Source: Streptomyces sp. NA02950
GTDB taxonomy: Bacteria > Actinomycetota > Actinomycetes > Streptomycetales > Streptomycetaceae
DNA: 64,000 nt
Assembly: GCF_013364155.1 (NCBI RefSeq)
Contig: NZ_CP054916.1
Coordinates: forward strand, 2,045,001-2,109,000
Direction of reading: 5' to 3'
Translations under genes and position numbers: made by a program
In this document: one piece after another, positions 9,223-16,795 of the stretch
How the letters are laid out: each line of letters opens with the position of its first letter
Position numbering within the stretch: position 1 is the stretch's first letter
Notes under the pieces: model-generated
Told to the model about the DNA's origin: nothing
The model's database searches: none
The model's input: the letters and a program-made list of their open reading frames with translations, nothing else

Positions 9223-10323
9223 TCACCCCACCGGTGTTGTCCCCAGCCGGGCGACCCGGCCCTTCTCCCCCGCGGCCCAGCAGCCGAGGTCCGGTGTGCA
9301 GTCGACGGTGTCGTACGAGCCGGTGTCGACCGTGCGCCAGGTGCGGCCCGCGTCGGTGGTGAGGTCCGTGCCGGTGGGGCCGACGGCCAGGGCCGCCCGG
9401 CGGCTGTACGGCAGCCAGCTGACACCCGAGCGGTAGGCGGCCGGCGGCCGGTCCGCCGTGGTCCAGCGGGATCCGCCGTCCCCGGTGACGGCCGCCGCGC
9501 GCGGGGACGGCTGGTCGGGCCGGTAGTCGCCGCCGACGGCGAGGCCGTGCCGGGCGTCGCGGAAGGCGAGCGCGAACACCCCGCGCGCCGGATCGCCCGC
9601 GGGGACCGGGGTCTCGGCCACCGTCCAGGTGCGGCCCGCGTCGGCGGTGCGGAACACCCGGGCGGTGGCCGCCCCGCCGGTGGCGAACCACGCGTTGCGC
9701 CCACCGGAGGCGACCAGACACTGCCCGCTCGCCGCGAACGCGGCCTCGCCCGGCTGTGCGGCGGGCATACCGTCCGAGGGCAGGACCCGCCAGCTGCGGC
9801 CGCCGTCACCGGTCGACAGGATCCGGTAGCGCCCGTCCACCGGATCGCTCAGCGCGATCCCGTGCCGGGAGTCGAAGAAGGTCATGCAGTCGTAGAAGGC
9901 GCGCGGATCGGCGTTACGGAAGCTCTCGCTCCAGGTCGCGCCCCCGTCGTCGGTGCGGAAGACCCGGGACGCCTCGCCCTCGCCGATCGCCAGTACCACC
10001 GCACGCCGGGTGTCGAACGCCTCGACATCGCGGAACTCCAGCCCCTCCGCACCGGGCGGGGAGACATTGCGCCAACTGCGCCCGCCGTCGTGCGTCCGCA
10101 GCACCGTGCCCTTGGTGCCCGCGACCCACGCCGTGTTCCGGCTGACGGCGGCGAGTCCGCGGAACCGGGCGTCGGCCCCGCTCTCCGTGAGCCGCCAGTA
10201 CACCCCCAACCGGCCCTCGGCGCCCGCCGGTTGAGCGTGGGCGGGCGCGGTGGTCACGGCGGCGAGCGCCGCCCCGCAGAGTCCGGCCGCCACCGCACGT
10301 CTCATCATGCTCATGATCCCCAT
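9223..10323 (-). CDS. Secreted Asp-box (BNR/Ycf48-like) beta-propeller protein
   Basis: 366 residues with a Sec signal peptide (MMRRAVAAGLCGAALAAV, cleavage near AHAQ). At least six Asp-box turns of the S/T-x-D-x-G-x-S/T-W type are visible: THDGGRSW, TDDGGATW, TGDGGRSW, TADAGRTW, TGDGGSRW and TTDAGRTW, which predicts a six- or seven-blade propeller. Related proteins are annotated as oxidoreductases or Ycf48-like assembly factors. It lacks the FRIP and arginine triad of sialidases, so it is not called one. Several Met codons cluster at the start; ATG 10323 follows GAGGG and was preferred over 10332. Confidence 0.8.
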   Translation of the reverse strand: MGIMSMMRRAVAAGLCGAALAAVTTAPAHAQPAGAEGRLGVYWRLTESGADARFRGLAAVSRNTAWVAGTKGTVLRTHDGGRSWRNVSPPGAEGLEFRDVEAFDTRRAVVLAIGEGEASRVFRTDDGGATWSESFRNADPRAFYDCMTFFDSRHGIALSDPVDGRYRILSTGDGGRSWRVLPSDGMPAAQPGEAAFAASGQCLVASGGRNAWFATGGAATARVFRTADAGRTWTVAETPVPAGDPARGVFALAFRDARHGLAVGGDYRPDQPSPRAAAVTGDGGSRWTTADRPPAAYRSGVSWLPYSRRAALAVGPTGTDLTTDAGRTWRTVDTGSYDTVDCTPDLGCWAAGEKGRVARLGTTPVG

Positions 10324-10441
10324 GGCCCTCATGGGGCGGGAAGCTAGCCCATCCGTGGGACGCCGTCCACGGACAGGTGAACGAGTGAGAGTGAGAAACT
10401 CCGAATCGCGGGACCGGCTCGGCCTTCCTAAGGTGACCGCC

Positions 10442-10906
10442 ATGGACAACGAACGTGGAAAGCCGTACGTGGGCGCCATGGTCACCGTCAGCTATGAGGC
10501 GGAGCGCTGTCTGCACGCCGGTGAGTGCGCCCGCGCCCTGCCGCAGGTCTTCGACCCGGAGCGGCGGCCGTGGATCCAGGCCGACGGCGCACCCGCCGAT
10601 GTGGTCGCCGAGGTGGTGCGGCGCTGCACCTCCGGGGCGCTCCGGTACCGGATGGCCAACGGCCGGACGGAGCAGCCCGACCGCCCCACGGCGCTCGCCC
10701 GCAGGTCCTCCGGTCAGATCCTGGTCCGCGGCGATCTGATGATCGAGACCCCGGACGGGGCCCGCAAGGAGACCCGCGCGACACTGTGCGGCTGCGGCGC
10801 CACCGGCAACGACCCGTACTGCGACGGGGCGGGGCCGTGCGGAACGAGGCCGGGGCCGGGGCCGACGGACCCGGGGCCCGGCGGCCGCGGGGAGCGGCAG
10901 CCGTAA
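10442..10906 (+). CDS. Divergent 4Fe-4S (Fer4_19) plus CDGSH-like iron-sulfur protein
   Basis: 154 residues. The N-terminal Fer4_19 domain has C23, C29 and C62 in VSYEAERCLHAGECA and VRRCTSGAL. The C-terminal CDGSH-like segment has C116-x-C118 and C127-D-G, but the histidine ligand expected at position 131 is Gly, and a Gly/Pro-rich tail follows. CDGSH proteins bind a 2Fe-2S cluster through three Cys and one His and move electrons or clusters; without the His the second site may be altered or lost. AAGGTGA sits 5 nt before the ATG. Confidence 0.82.
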   Translation: MDNERGKPYVGAMVTVSYEAERCLHAGECARALPQVFDPERRPWIQADGAPADVVAEVVRRCTSGALRYRMANGRTEQPDRPTALARRSSGQILVRGDLMIETPDGARKETRATLCGCGATGNDPYCDGAGPCGTRPGPGPTDPGPGGRGERQP

Positions 10907-10935
10907 GTAACCCCGGCCCTCGGTGGTGGTGTCCC

Positions 10936-12456
10936 TCAGCGGTTGTTGTCGACGCAGACCCGGGCCAGCACCGACACACAGTCCTTCGCGCTGTCGTCGG
11001 ACGAGGCGGTGGGCTTGGCCGTCGGCTCGTCGGTCGGCTTGGCCGTCGGCTCCTCGGTCGGCTCCTCGGTCGGTTCGTCGCTTGGCGTGGCGCTCTCGCT
11101 CGGGGTGCCACTGGGCTCTCCGGACCGGGTCGGCTCCGACGTACCACCGTCGGTCGGGTCATCCGTCGGGTGGCCGGTCGGCGGGGAGGACGGATCGGAC
11201 GGCTCGCCCGGAGAAGACGAAGCCGACGAACCGGGTGAAGTCGGCTGTGACGAGGGCGAAGAGGACGGCGCGGCGGAGGACGACGCCGGCCCGGAAGGAG
11301 ACACCGCGCTCGACGGCACGTCCGACGGTGACCGCCCCGTGGACGGCCGGTTCCGGGACGCCTCCCGCGCGGCCTCCGACCGCAGGTCGTCCGAGGTCCG
11401 CGGGGACGTACCGGAGGTCTCCGACGAACCCGACGACGCGGATGAATCGCCCCCATCGGAGGGCACCCCGGCACCGCCCGGATCCGACGGCGCCGATGCC
11501 GCCGCGGGCTGTCCCGGCCCCGCCTGGTCGGCGTCGGTCAGGGCCAGCCCGGCCGCGACCGCCGCACTCGCCACGAGCAGCACACCGACACCGGCCACGG
11601 TGGCCGCGACCGGCCCGGCCTGGCGCACCTGCCCCCGCATCAGATGGCGCACCGAACGCCGGGCGGACACCAGCGTGCCGCCCGCGGCCGCCGCGTGCGC
11701 ACCGCCGAGCGGCAGGGTGCGGGTGGCCGTACCCACCGCCGTCGCGCCGACGGCGGTGGCGGCGAGCGGCACCAGCCACTTCGCCGTCCCCCGGTCCAGC
11801 AGCGCCAGCAGCGCCGGTCCGGTGAGCGCGGGCAGCCGGTCGTCGGCCGCCACCATCCGCTCCATCCGGCTCCGGCAGTCCTGGCAGCCCTCGATGTGCA
11901 CGGCTATCTGCTCGGCCTGGTGGGGGGTGTCGACACCCTGCACATGCGCGGGCATCCGCTCCCAGTGCGCACCGCACGCCGCGCTCGCCGGGGCGCCCGG
12001 CTGGGCACGCAGATACTCCTGGCGCAGGCTCTCACGGGCCCGTTCGACCAGCGCGGCGGCGCCGTCGGCGTGGGTGCCGAGACGGCGGGCCACGCCCTCC
12101 GGCGACAGCCCGTCCACCTCCGCGTGCCACAGCGCGGTCACCCATCGCTGCGGCAGCTCACCCAGGACGTCCACCAGCGGCTCGAGGTACGAACCGCGCT
12201 GCGGCGGCCCCCAGCTCGCGGCCGCGGCGGAGAGCCCGCGCACGGCGCCGGTGAGTTCGGCCGGTACCGCGTCGGCACCGATCGGCTGCCCGGTCCGCAG
12301 CCGCCGCCACACCCGGTAACGGGCCTCGGCGACGAGGTCGCCGGCGGTCCAGGGATTACCGGTGAGGGTGCGGGCGTACGCGACGAGACGCGGGTATTCG
12401 GCTTCGTAGAGACGGCTGTAGGCGGCCGCGTCGAGCGCCGCGGGACCTTGGTGCAT
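10936..12456 (-). CDS. ECF sigma factor fused to a zinc-finger anti-sigma-like membrane domain
   Basis: 506 residues. Residues about 1-165 resemble sigma-70 regions 2 and 4 (YSRLYEAEYPRLVAYARTLT, then a region-4-like LPQRWVTALWHAEVDGLSPEGVARRLGTH). Residues about 180-225 hold an anti-sigma zinc-binding motif, HIEGCQDC (H-x3-C-x2-C). One membrane segment (VAATVAGVGVLLVASAAVAA) follows near 300, then a roughly 180-residue Ser/Pro/Thr/Glu-rich tail with PTEEP and PTAKP repeats that would lie outside the cell, ending in a Cys-containing CVSVLARVCVDNN. The N-terminus could be a tethered, self-inhibited sigma factor. Related fused ECF groups are known in actinobacteria; the signal and targets are unknown. 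Confidence 0.75.
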   Translation of the reverse strand: MHQGPAALDAAAYSRLYEAEYPRLVAYARTLTGNPWTAGDLVAEARYRVWRRLRTGQPIGADAVPAELTGAVRGLSAAAASWGPPQRGSYLEPLVDVLGELPQRWVTALWHAEVDGLSPEGVARRLGTHADGAAALVERARESLRQEYLRAQPGAPASAACGAHWERMPAHVQGVDTPHQAEQIAVHIEGCQDCRSRMERMVAADDRLPALTGPALLALLDRGTAKWLVPLAATAVGATAVGTATRTLPLGGAHAAAAGGTLVSARRSVRHLMRGQVRQAGPVAATVAGVGVLLVASAAVAAGLALTDADQAGPGQPAAASAPSDPGGAGVPSDGGDSSASSGSSETSGTSPRTSDDLRSEAAREASRNRPSTGRSPSDVPSSAVSPSGPASSSAAPSSSPSSQPTSPGSSASSSPGEPSDPSSPPTGHPTDDPTDGGTSEPTRSGEPSGTPSESATPSDEPTEEPTEEPTAKPTDEPTAKPTASSDDSAKDCVSVLARVCVDNNR

Positions 12457-12581
12457 GGTGGAACAACCCCTGGGGTGGTGCCTCGTCGGCGGCGGAGTTT
12501 TGTAACAGCTCCGCACGGCGCCCGAGACCGGGCATGGTTTTCGCAAGCCTAAATGCCCTATGTCCCCTCGAAAAATCAGTC

Positions 12582-12595
12582 GTGACACACGTCAC
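12582..12595. promoter_or_regulatory. Crp-like palindrome GTG-N6-GTCAC
   Basis: The sequence matches the reported Streptomyces coelicolor Crp motif GTG-N6-GNCAC. It lies between the divergent sigma/anti-sigma gene (126 bp away) and the SsgD-like gene (91 bp away). Assignment rests on the motif alone. Confidence 0.4.
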
Positions 12596-12685
12596 AGCAA
12601 CCATGGGTGCACTGGCCTGATCGCCCGTACGTCTTAACGGACGTAAGCGAGGCGAGGACCCGCACCGATCACAAGGGAGCCGGCG

Positions 12686-13105
12686 TTGTCCACAGTCATC
12701 GACCAAGCCGTTCAGGCCCACCTCATCGCGTCGACGCCCGAGGCACGCGCCATCCCGGCCTGTCTGCGCTACGAGCCCGACGACCCGTACGCCGTCCGCA
12801 TCTCCTTCCCGCCCTCCGCCTCCCTCGACGGGTCCGCGGTGGAGTGGACGTTCGGGCGCGAGCTGCTCGCGGCCGGGCTGCGCGGGCCCGCGGGGAACGG
12901 CGATGTGCAGATGTGGCCGTGCGGTCCGCAGCGCACGGTGCTGGAGTTCCACGCGCCCGAGGGCATGGCCATGGTCCAGTTCGACACCGGGGACCTGCTC
13001 AGATTCCTCGGCCGTTCGTACACCGTGGTCCCCGAGGGCAGCGAGAGCGGACAGCTGGACCTGGACGACGGTCTGGCGTCGCTGCTGGGGGACGCTCCCG
13101 CCTGA
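12686..13105 (+). CDS. ssgD: SsgA-like sporulation/cell division protein, SsgD-like
   Basis: 139 residues from a TTG preceded by GGGAG. SALP hallmarks are the RYEPDDPYAVRISF strand, VEWTFGRELLAAGL, GDVQMWPC and the C-terminal LDLDDGLASLL. SALPs are unique to sporulating actinomycetes and direct septum placement or cell-wall remodelling. The opening STVIDQ and the LEFHAPEGMA segment resemble SsgD more than SsgA or SsgB. SsgD in S. coelicolor, as I recall it, lies in the same general chromosomal region as a FadA/FadB pair, which fits this window. Confidence 0.8.
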   Translation: MSTVIDQAVQAHLIASTPEARAIPACLRYEPDDPYAVRISFPPSASLDGSAVEWTFGRELLAAGLRGPAGNGDVQMWPCGPQRTVLEFHAPEGMAMVQFDTGDLLRFLGRSYTVVPEGSESGQLDLDDGLASLLGDAPA

Positions 13106-13181
13106 GCCGGCGCCCCCGTCTCCCGTCTCCCGCGCCGGGGGCCGTCAGGCCCCTCAGGCGCACTGGGGCCTCTCGGGCCCC

Positions 13182-13862
13182 TCAGGTGCTGTTCGGGGAC
13201 GTGGTCGCCACGAGGATCGCCGTGGTGACCGCCGCGGCGAGCGCCGCCCGCACCTGTGCGATCACTTTCTCCAGTACCGGCCCCATTCCCCCACTTCGTT
13301 CCCCGAGTTCCGCAATGCGCTCCTTGTGGAGCTTCGCGTCCTTGGCCGTCACCACGGTCCGCAGTTCCCCCGCCGCCGCGAGTGCGACCAGTGCCGCGTC
13401 CCGCTCGGACACCTCGGCCACCGGCCGGTCACCGTGCAGCACCCGCACCGCGTCCTCGCGCATCCCCGCCACCAGATCGGTCCGTTCGAGCCGGTACTCC
13501 TTGAGCGGGAACACCCCCAGCACACGCCGCGCCGCCACCCGCAGATACCCGTCCGCCACCAGTTGGTCGCGCACGGCGTGCTCGGTCAGCCGCGGCTGAT
13601 GTTCCACCCAGGTCGCCCAGGTGCGCGGCCGGGACTCCCCGATCAGCTCCAGCAGCCCGTCGAGCGCACTGTTCCCGGTCATGGCATCGGCCACGGGGCG
13701 GGGCTTGCCGTCGGTGTCGGTGAGCAGTCCGCGCTGGGCCAGTTCGGTGAGGGCTCCGGCGCGGACGAGGAGCGCGGTGTGGGCACCGGTGGGCTTGCCG
13801 GTCCCGGGGTCGAAGGCGAGCAGATGGAGTGCGGCTGCGAGGGAGAGCGAGCCGTTCGGCAC
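13182..13862 (-). CDS. GPP34/GOLPH3 family phosphoprotein
   Basis: 226 residues. The GPP34 fold is recognisable from the N-terminal SLSLAAALHLLAFDP, the RAGALTELAQRGLL segment, RVLGVFPLKEYRLE and the C-terminal long helix. Eukaryotic GOLPH3 binds phosphatidylinositol-4-phosphate; the many Streptomyces paralogues have no assigned function. Starts at GTG 13862 after GGAGG. Convergent with the SsgD-like gene. Confidence 0.85.
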   Translation of the reverse strand: MPNGSLSLAAALHLLAFDPGTGKPTGAHTALLVRAGALTELAQRGLLTDTDGKPRPVADAMTGNSALDGLLELIGESRPRTWATWVEHQPRLTEHAVRDQLVADGYLRVAARRVLGVFPLKEYRLERTDLVAGMREDAVRVLHGDRPVAEVSERDAALVALAAAGELRTVVTAKDAKLHKERIAELGERSGGMGPVLEKVIAQVRAALAAAVTTAILVATTSPNST

Positions 13863-14046
13863 GGGGGCCTCCGGTCGGTGGTGTCGTCCGGTCGGTGCGA
13901 GGTGTCCCGACCATAACCGCCGGAGGCCGCGCCGGGACGGCGGCCACGCGCACCCCCCTTGCGCGCGCGTGACCGCCGCCCCTGGCTCATGTGTGGCCCT
14001 GCGGCCGGTCCTACGGGTGTTCCCGCCGGTGGCCCTACGGGTGGTC

Positions 14047-14550
14047 CTACGGGTGGTAGAGCTTGACGACGGCGGTCGTGGTGGTGCGCTTGAAGTCCGC
14101 GACCGGAGCGTGCGCGAAACCGCCCGTCTCGCCCCACGCGACGACGGTCACGGTCCGGCCGTCCCGCCCCACGCCGTAGAGGTGGATCCCGGGCTCGGAG
14201 TCCGGGTACGAGGTGTGGACGCCGTAGACATGGGCGCCGTCCTCGGCCGTGAGCGCGCCGTAGTCCCGCCAGGAGGCGGTGCCCTCGGGGTGGTCGCGCC
14301 GCCAGTCGGCGGCGCAGTTCCGGATCTTCTTCTCCGCGGCGGCGGCCAGCTTGCGGGCCGCGTCCACGGTGCCGGTCCTGACCACGATCTGGGCGGCGCC
14401 GGTGTCGTACTCGGTCCAGAAGGTGCGGTGGGTCGCCCCGGCCGAGGGGAAGGTCTTCTCGACGCAGAACGGGATGTTCTCGGGCAGCCCCTTGGTGACA
14501 TCACTCGCGTACCAGTCCGAGCCGGGGCGCGGCGGAAGCTCCCTCGGCAC
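14047..14550 (-). CDS. Secreted hypothetical protein, mature part in frame; signal peptide appears frameshifted
   Basis: The frame from GTG 14548-14550 encodes 167 residues with no family I can name; it has Cys29 and Cys78 that could pair and a TASWRDYGALTAEDGAHVYG core. Immediately upstream in another frame, ATG 14674 (or 14668) starts a textbook signal peptide (MVKHAVRRAAAGALAAAAVV, then GAAGTG). Deleting one base between about 14570 and 14625 joins this to a mature start reading AQAAVLSPPAHLVPREL. The real gene therefore probably spans 14047-14674 and is either mis-sequenced by one base or a recent pseudogene. Confidence 0.65.
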   Translation of the reverse strand: MPRELPPRPGSDWYASDVTKGLPENIPFCVEKTFPSAGATHRTFWTEYDTGAAQIVVRTGTVDAARKLAAAAEKKIRNCAADWRRDHPEGTASWRDYGALTAEDGAHVYGVHTSYPDSEPGIHLYGVGRDGRTVTVVAWGETGGFAHAPVADFKRTTTTAVVKLYHP

Positions 14551-14971
14551 GAGGTGGGCGGGAGGGCTGAGGACCGCTGCCTGGGCCGGGCCCGGTTCCG
14601 GCCGCCCCCACGACGGCGGCCGCGGCCAGCGCGCCCGCGGCGGCCCTGCGGACCGCGTGCTTGACCATGCGCATCAGGTGATTCCCCGTCTCTTCCTGTC
14701 ATGTCGGCGCGACTCATGCCGGTACCACTCATGCCGGTGCGACCTGTCATGTCACGGTGACGCCGCGCGGTTCGCGGCGGCAGGTGCCCAGCGTGCGGGC
14801 CGCCGGGGCGCGGGCGCCAGGAAAGGCGTGGCATCCGGGACGCTGGAATGCCTGCACGTACGCTGACTTGGGGGTATGACAACAGCCTGGAACGCGTCCG
14901 CGGGACACCCGTGGGACACGGCCCGCGGGACGCGAACGGGTGGGGAGTCGGGGAGGAAGGGGGACGGTTCC

Positions 14972-16768
14972 ATGGGGAGCGCCCATGAGGTCGCGGACTT
15001 CGCGGAGAGGCTGCGGGTCCTGAAGGAACGCTCGGGCCGCAGCTACGGCTCACTGGCCACGCGACTGCACGTCAGCACGTCCACACTGCACCGCTACTGC
15101 AACGGCGACGCGGTCCCGGCGGACTACGCGCCGGTGGAACGCTTCGCGCGGTTGTGCGGAGCCACACCGGAGGAGCTGATCGCGCTCCACCGCCGCTGGA
15201 TCCTGGCCGACGCGGCCAGACGCCGCACCACCACACCTCGCGGCGGCCCCCCGGGCAGACCCCGCCGCCCCGCCGCGACCGCCTCGCCCCCGGCTGGGAG
15301 CGCGGCAAGCGCCGGGGAACGGCGGACGGGGGCGGCCGCGGCTGACGACCGCGACAGGCCGTCGGACAGCCATCGGTCCGCGGCAGGGACTCGCGCCGCG
15401 GCGAGCGGTGGGCGTGTCGCCGACGGTGCGGCGGATGACGGGACACGCCGGGACGAGCGGGCACGCACCCCGGACGGTGGGAGCACCACCGGCGCCTCAC
15501 CGAACGGCTCGGCTCGCCGGGTCGCCGGGGTCGGCCGAGGCGGGCGTGAGCGGGTGGATGCCGCCCCGGCGGACGGCGGCGGTGGCGGCGACGAGGGCGG
15601 GGCTCACCTCCCTCCGGAGCCCGATGAGTCCGGTCCGCGCGCGGTGTCCGACCCCGCGGGGGACGCGCGGCCCCGGCCCAGCTGGGCCGCCCCGGAGTCC
15701 GGGGCGGGGGTGCGGTGGGCGCCGGTGGGGGGCGGCTCCGGAGCGCGCTCCGGGACACGGGAGCGGCTGCGGGCCGTGCCCACGGGAGAGGGTACGGTCC
15801 CGCGCCGGGCCGCCTGGCGACGGCGGCCGTGGGCGTTCATGGCCGGGGCCGCCGCCATGGTCGTGCTCGCCGTCACGGCGGTGGAGGTACGGCCGCCCGG
15901 CGACGACGAGGGGAAGGACGCCGCGGCCTCACCCCGGGCCACCGCCCACCCGCGGTCCGCCGTGCCCGTCGGCCCGACGGCGCGCGGGCATCTGGACCGG
16001 GCGGAGGCGGGCGACGGCGGGCACCGGTCCGGCGCGCCGCGCCACGACAGCAAGGGGCGCCACGGCGGCGGGCCGTCCGTCTCCGCCTCCGCCTCGCCCT
16101 CGCCGGGCGCGTCCGGCCGGCCGGGGGACACGCCCGGCAACGGCGGCTCGCGCGCCCCACTCACCCTCAGCACCCGCTCCCATGTGTGGGAGAACGGCTG
16201 CGACCACCGCTATCTCATCGACCGGTCGCCCACCGACGTCGCTCCGCCGCCCACCGAGCAGGACGCGCCGACCTGGGCCTCTGCCCACGGCGCCGTGCAC
16301 GGTGGAACCACCCATGTGGAGGTCACGGTGCAGGGCCGGGCGTCGTCCGCGGTGGTCCTCCAGGCGCTGCACGTACGGGTCGTGGGGCGGCACAGCCCCC
16401 TGGCGTGGTCGTCGTTCGCGATGGAGAACGGCTGCGGCGGCTCCCTCACCCCGCGCGCGTTCTCCGTCGACCTGGACGCGTCCCGTCCGCTGGCGCGCCC
16501 CACCGACGGCAATGACGCGGGCAAGCCGCTCCCCGCCGTCCGCTTGCCGTACCGCGTTTCGGCCACGGATCCGGAGGTGCTGCTGATCAACGCCCGTACC
16601 TCCGGCTGCGATTGCCGCTGGTATCTGGAGCTGGAGTGGTCGAGCGGCGGACGCGAGGGGACGGCGCGGATCGACGACCACGGCGCGCCGTTCCGCACCA
16701 GCGGGGTCAAGGGCCGCCCCGAGTACGGCTACGACTACGGAGACGGCGTCTGGCACAGATACGGCTGA
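14972..16768 (+). CDS. XRE-family HTH protein with membrane anchor and extracytoplasmic domain
   Basis: 598 residues. An XRE helix-turn-helix occupies residues about 5-70 (LRVLKERSGRSYGSLATRLH, then VSTSTLHRYC). A long, low-complexity Gly/Ala/Arg/Pro linker follows, then one membrane helix (PWAFMAGAAAMVVLAVTAVE) near residue 290 and an external domain of about 180 residues with Cys in WENGCDHRY, MENGCGG and TSGCDCRWY. The layout is like RodZ-type or signal-sensing XRE proteins in streptomycetes. ATG 14972 follows GGAGGAAGG. GTACGCTGAC at 14859 matches half of the palindrome at 33866. Confidence 0.8.
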   Translation: MGSAHEVADFAERLRVLKERSGRSYGSLATRLHVSTSTLHRYCNGDAVPADYAPVERFARLCGATPEELIALHRRWILADAARRRTTTPRGGPPGRPRRPAATASPPAGSAASAGERRTGAAAADDRDRPSDSHRSAAGTRAAASGGRVADGAADDGTRRDERARTPDGGSTTGASPNGSARRVAGVGRGGRERVDAAPADGGGGGDEGGAHLPPEPDESGPRAVSDPAGDARPRPSWAAPESGAGVRWAPVGGGSGARSGTRERLRAVPTGEGTVPRRAAWRRRPWAFMAGAAAMVVLAVTAVEVRPPGDDEGKDAAASPRATAHPRSAVPVGPTARGHLDRAEAGDGGHRSGAPRHDSKGRHGGGPSVSASASPSPGASGRPGDTPGNGGSRAPLTLSTRSHVWENGCDHRYLIDRSPTDVAPPPTEQDAPTWASAHGAVHGGTTHVEVTVQGRASSAVVLQALHVRVVGRHSPLAWSSFAMENGCGGSLTPRAFSVDLDASRPLARPTDGNDAGKPLPAVRLPYRVSATDPEVLLINARTSGCDCRWYLELEWSSGGREGTARIDDHGAPFRTSGVKGRPEYGYDYGDGVWHRYG

Positions 16769-16795
16769 CCGCCGGAGCGCGGCCGGACGCCGCGC

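Noticed and set aside
9223..10323. Asp-box protein as a second sialidase
   Set aside because: Asp boxes alone are not diagnostic; no FRIP motif or arginine triad is visible.
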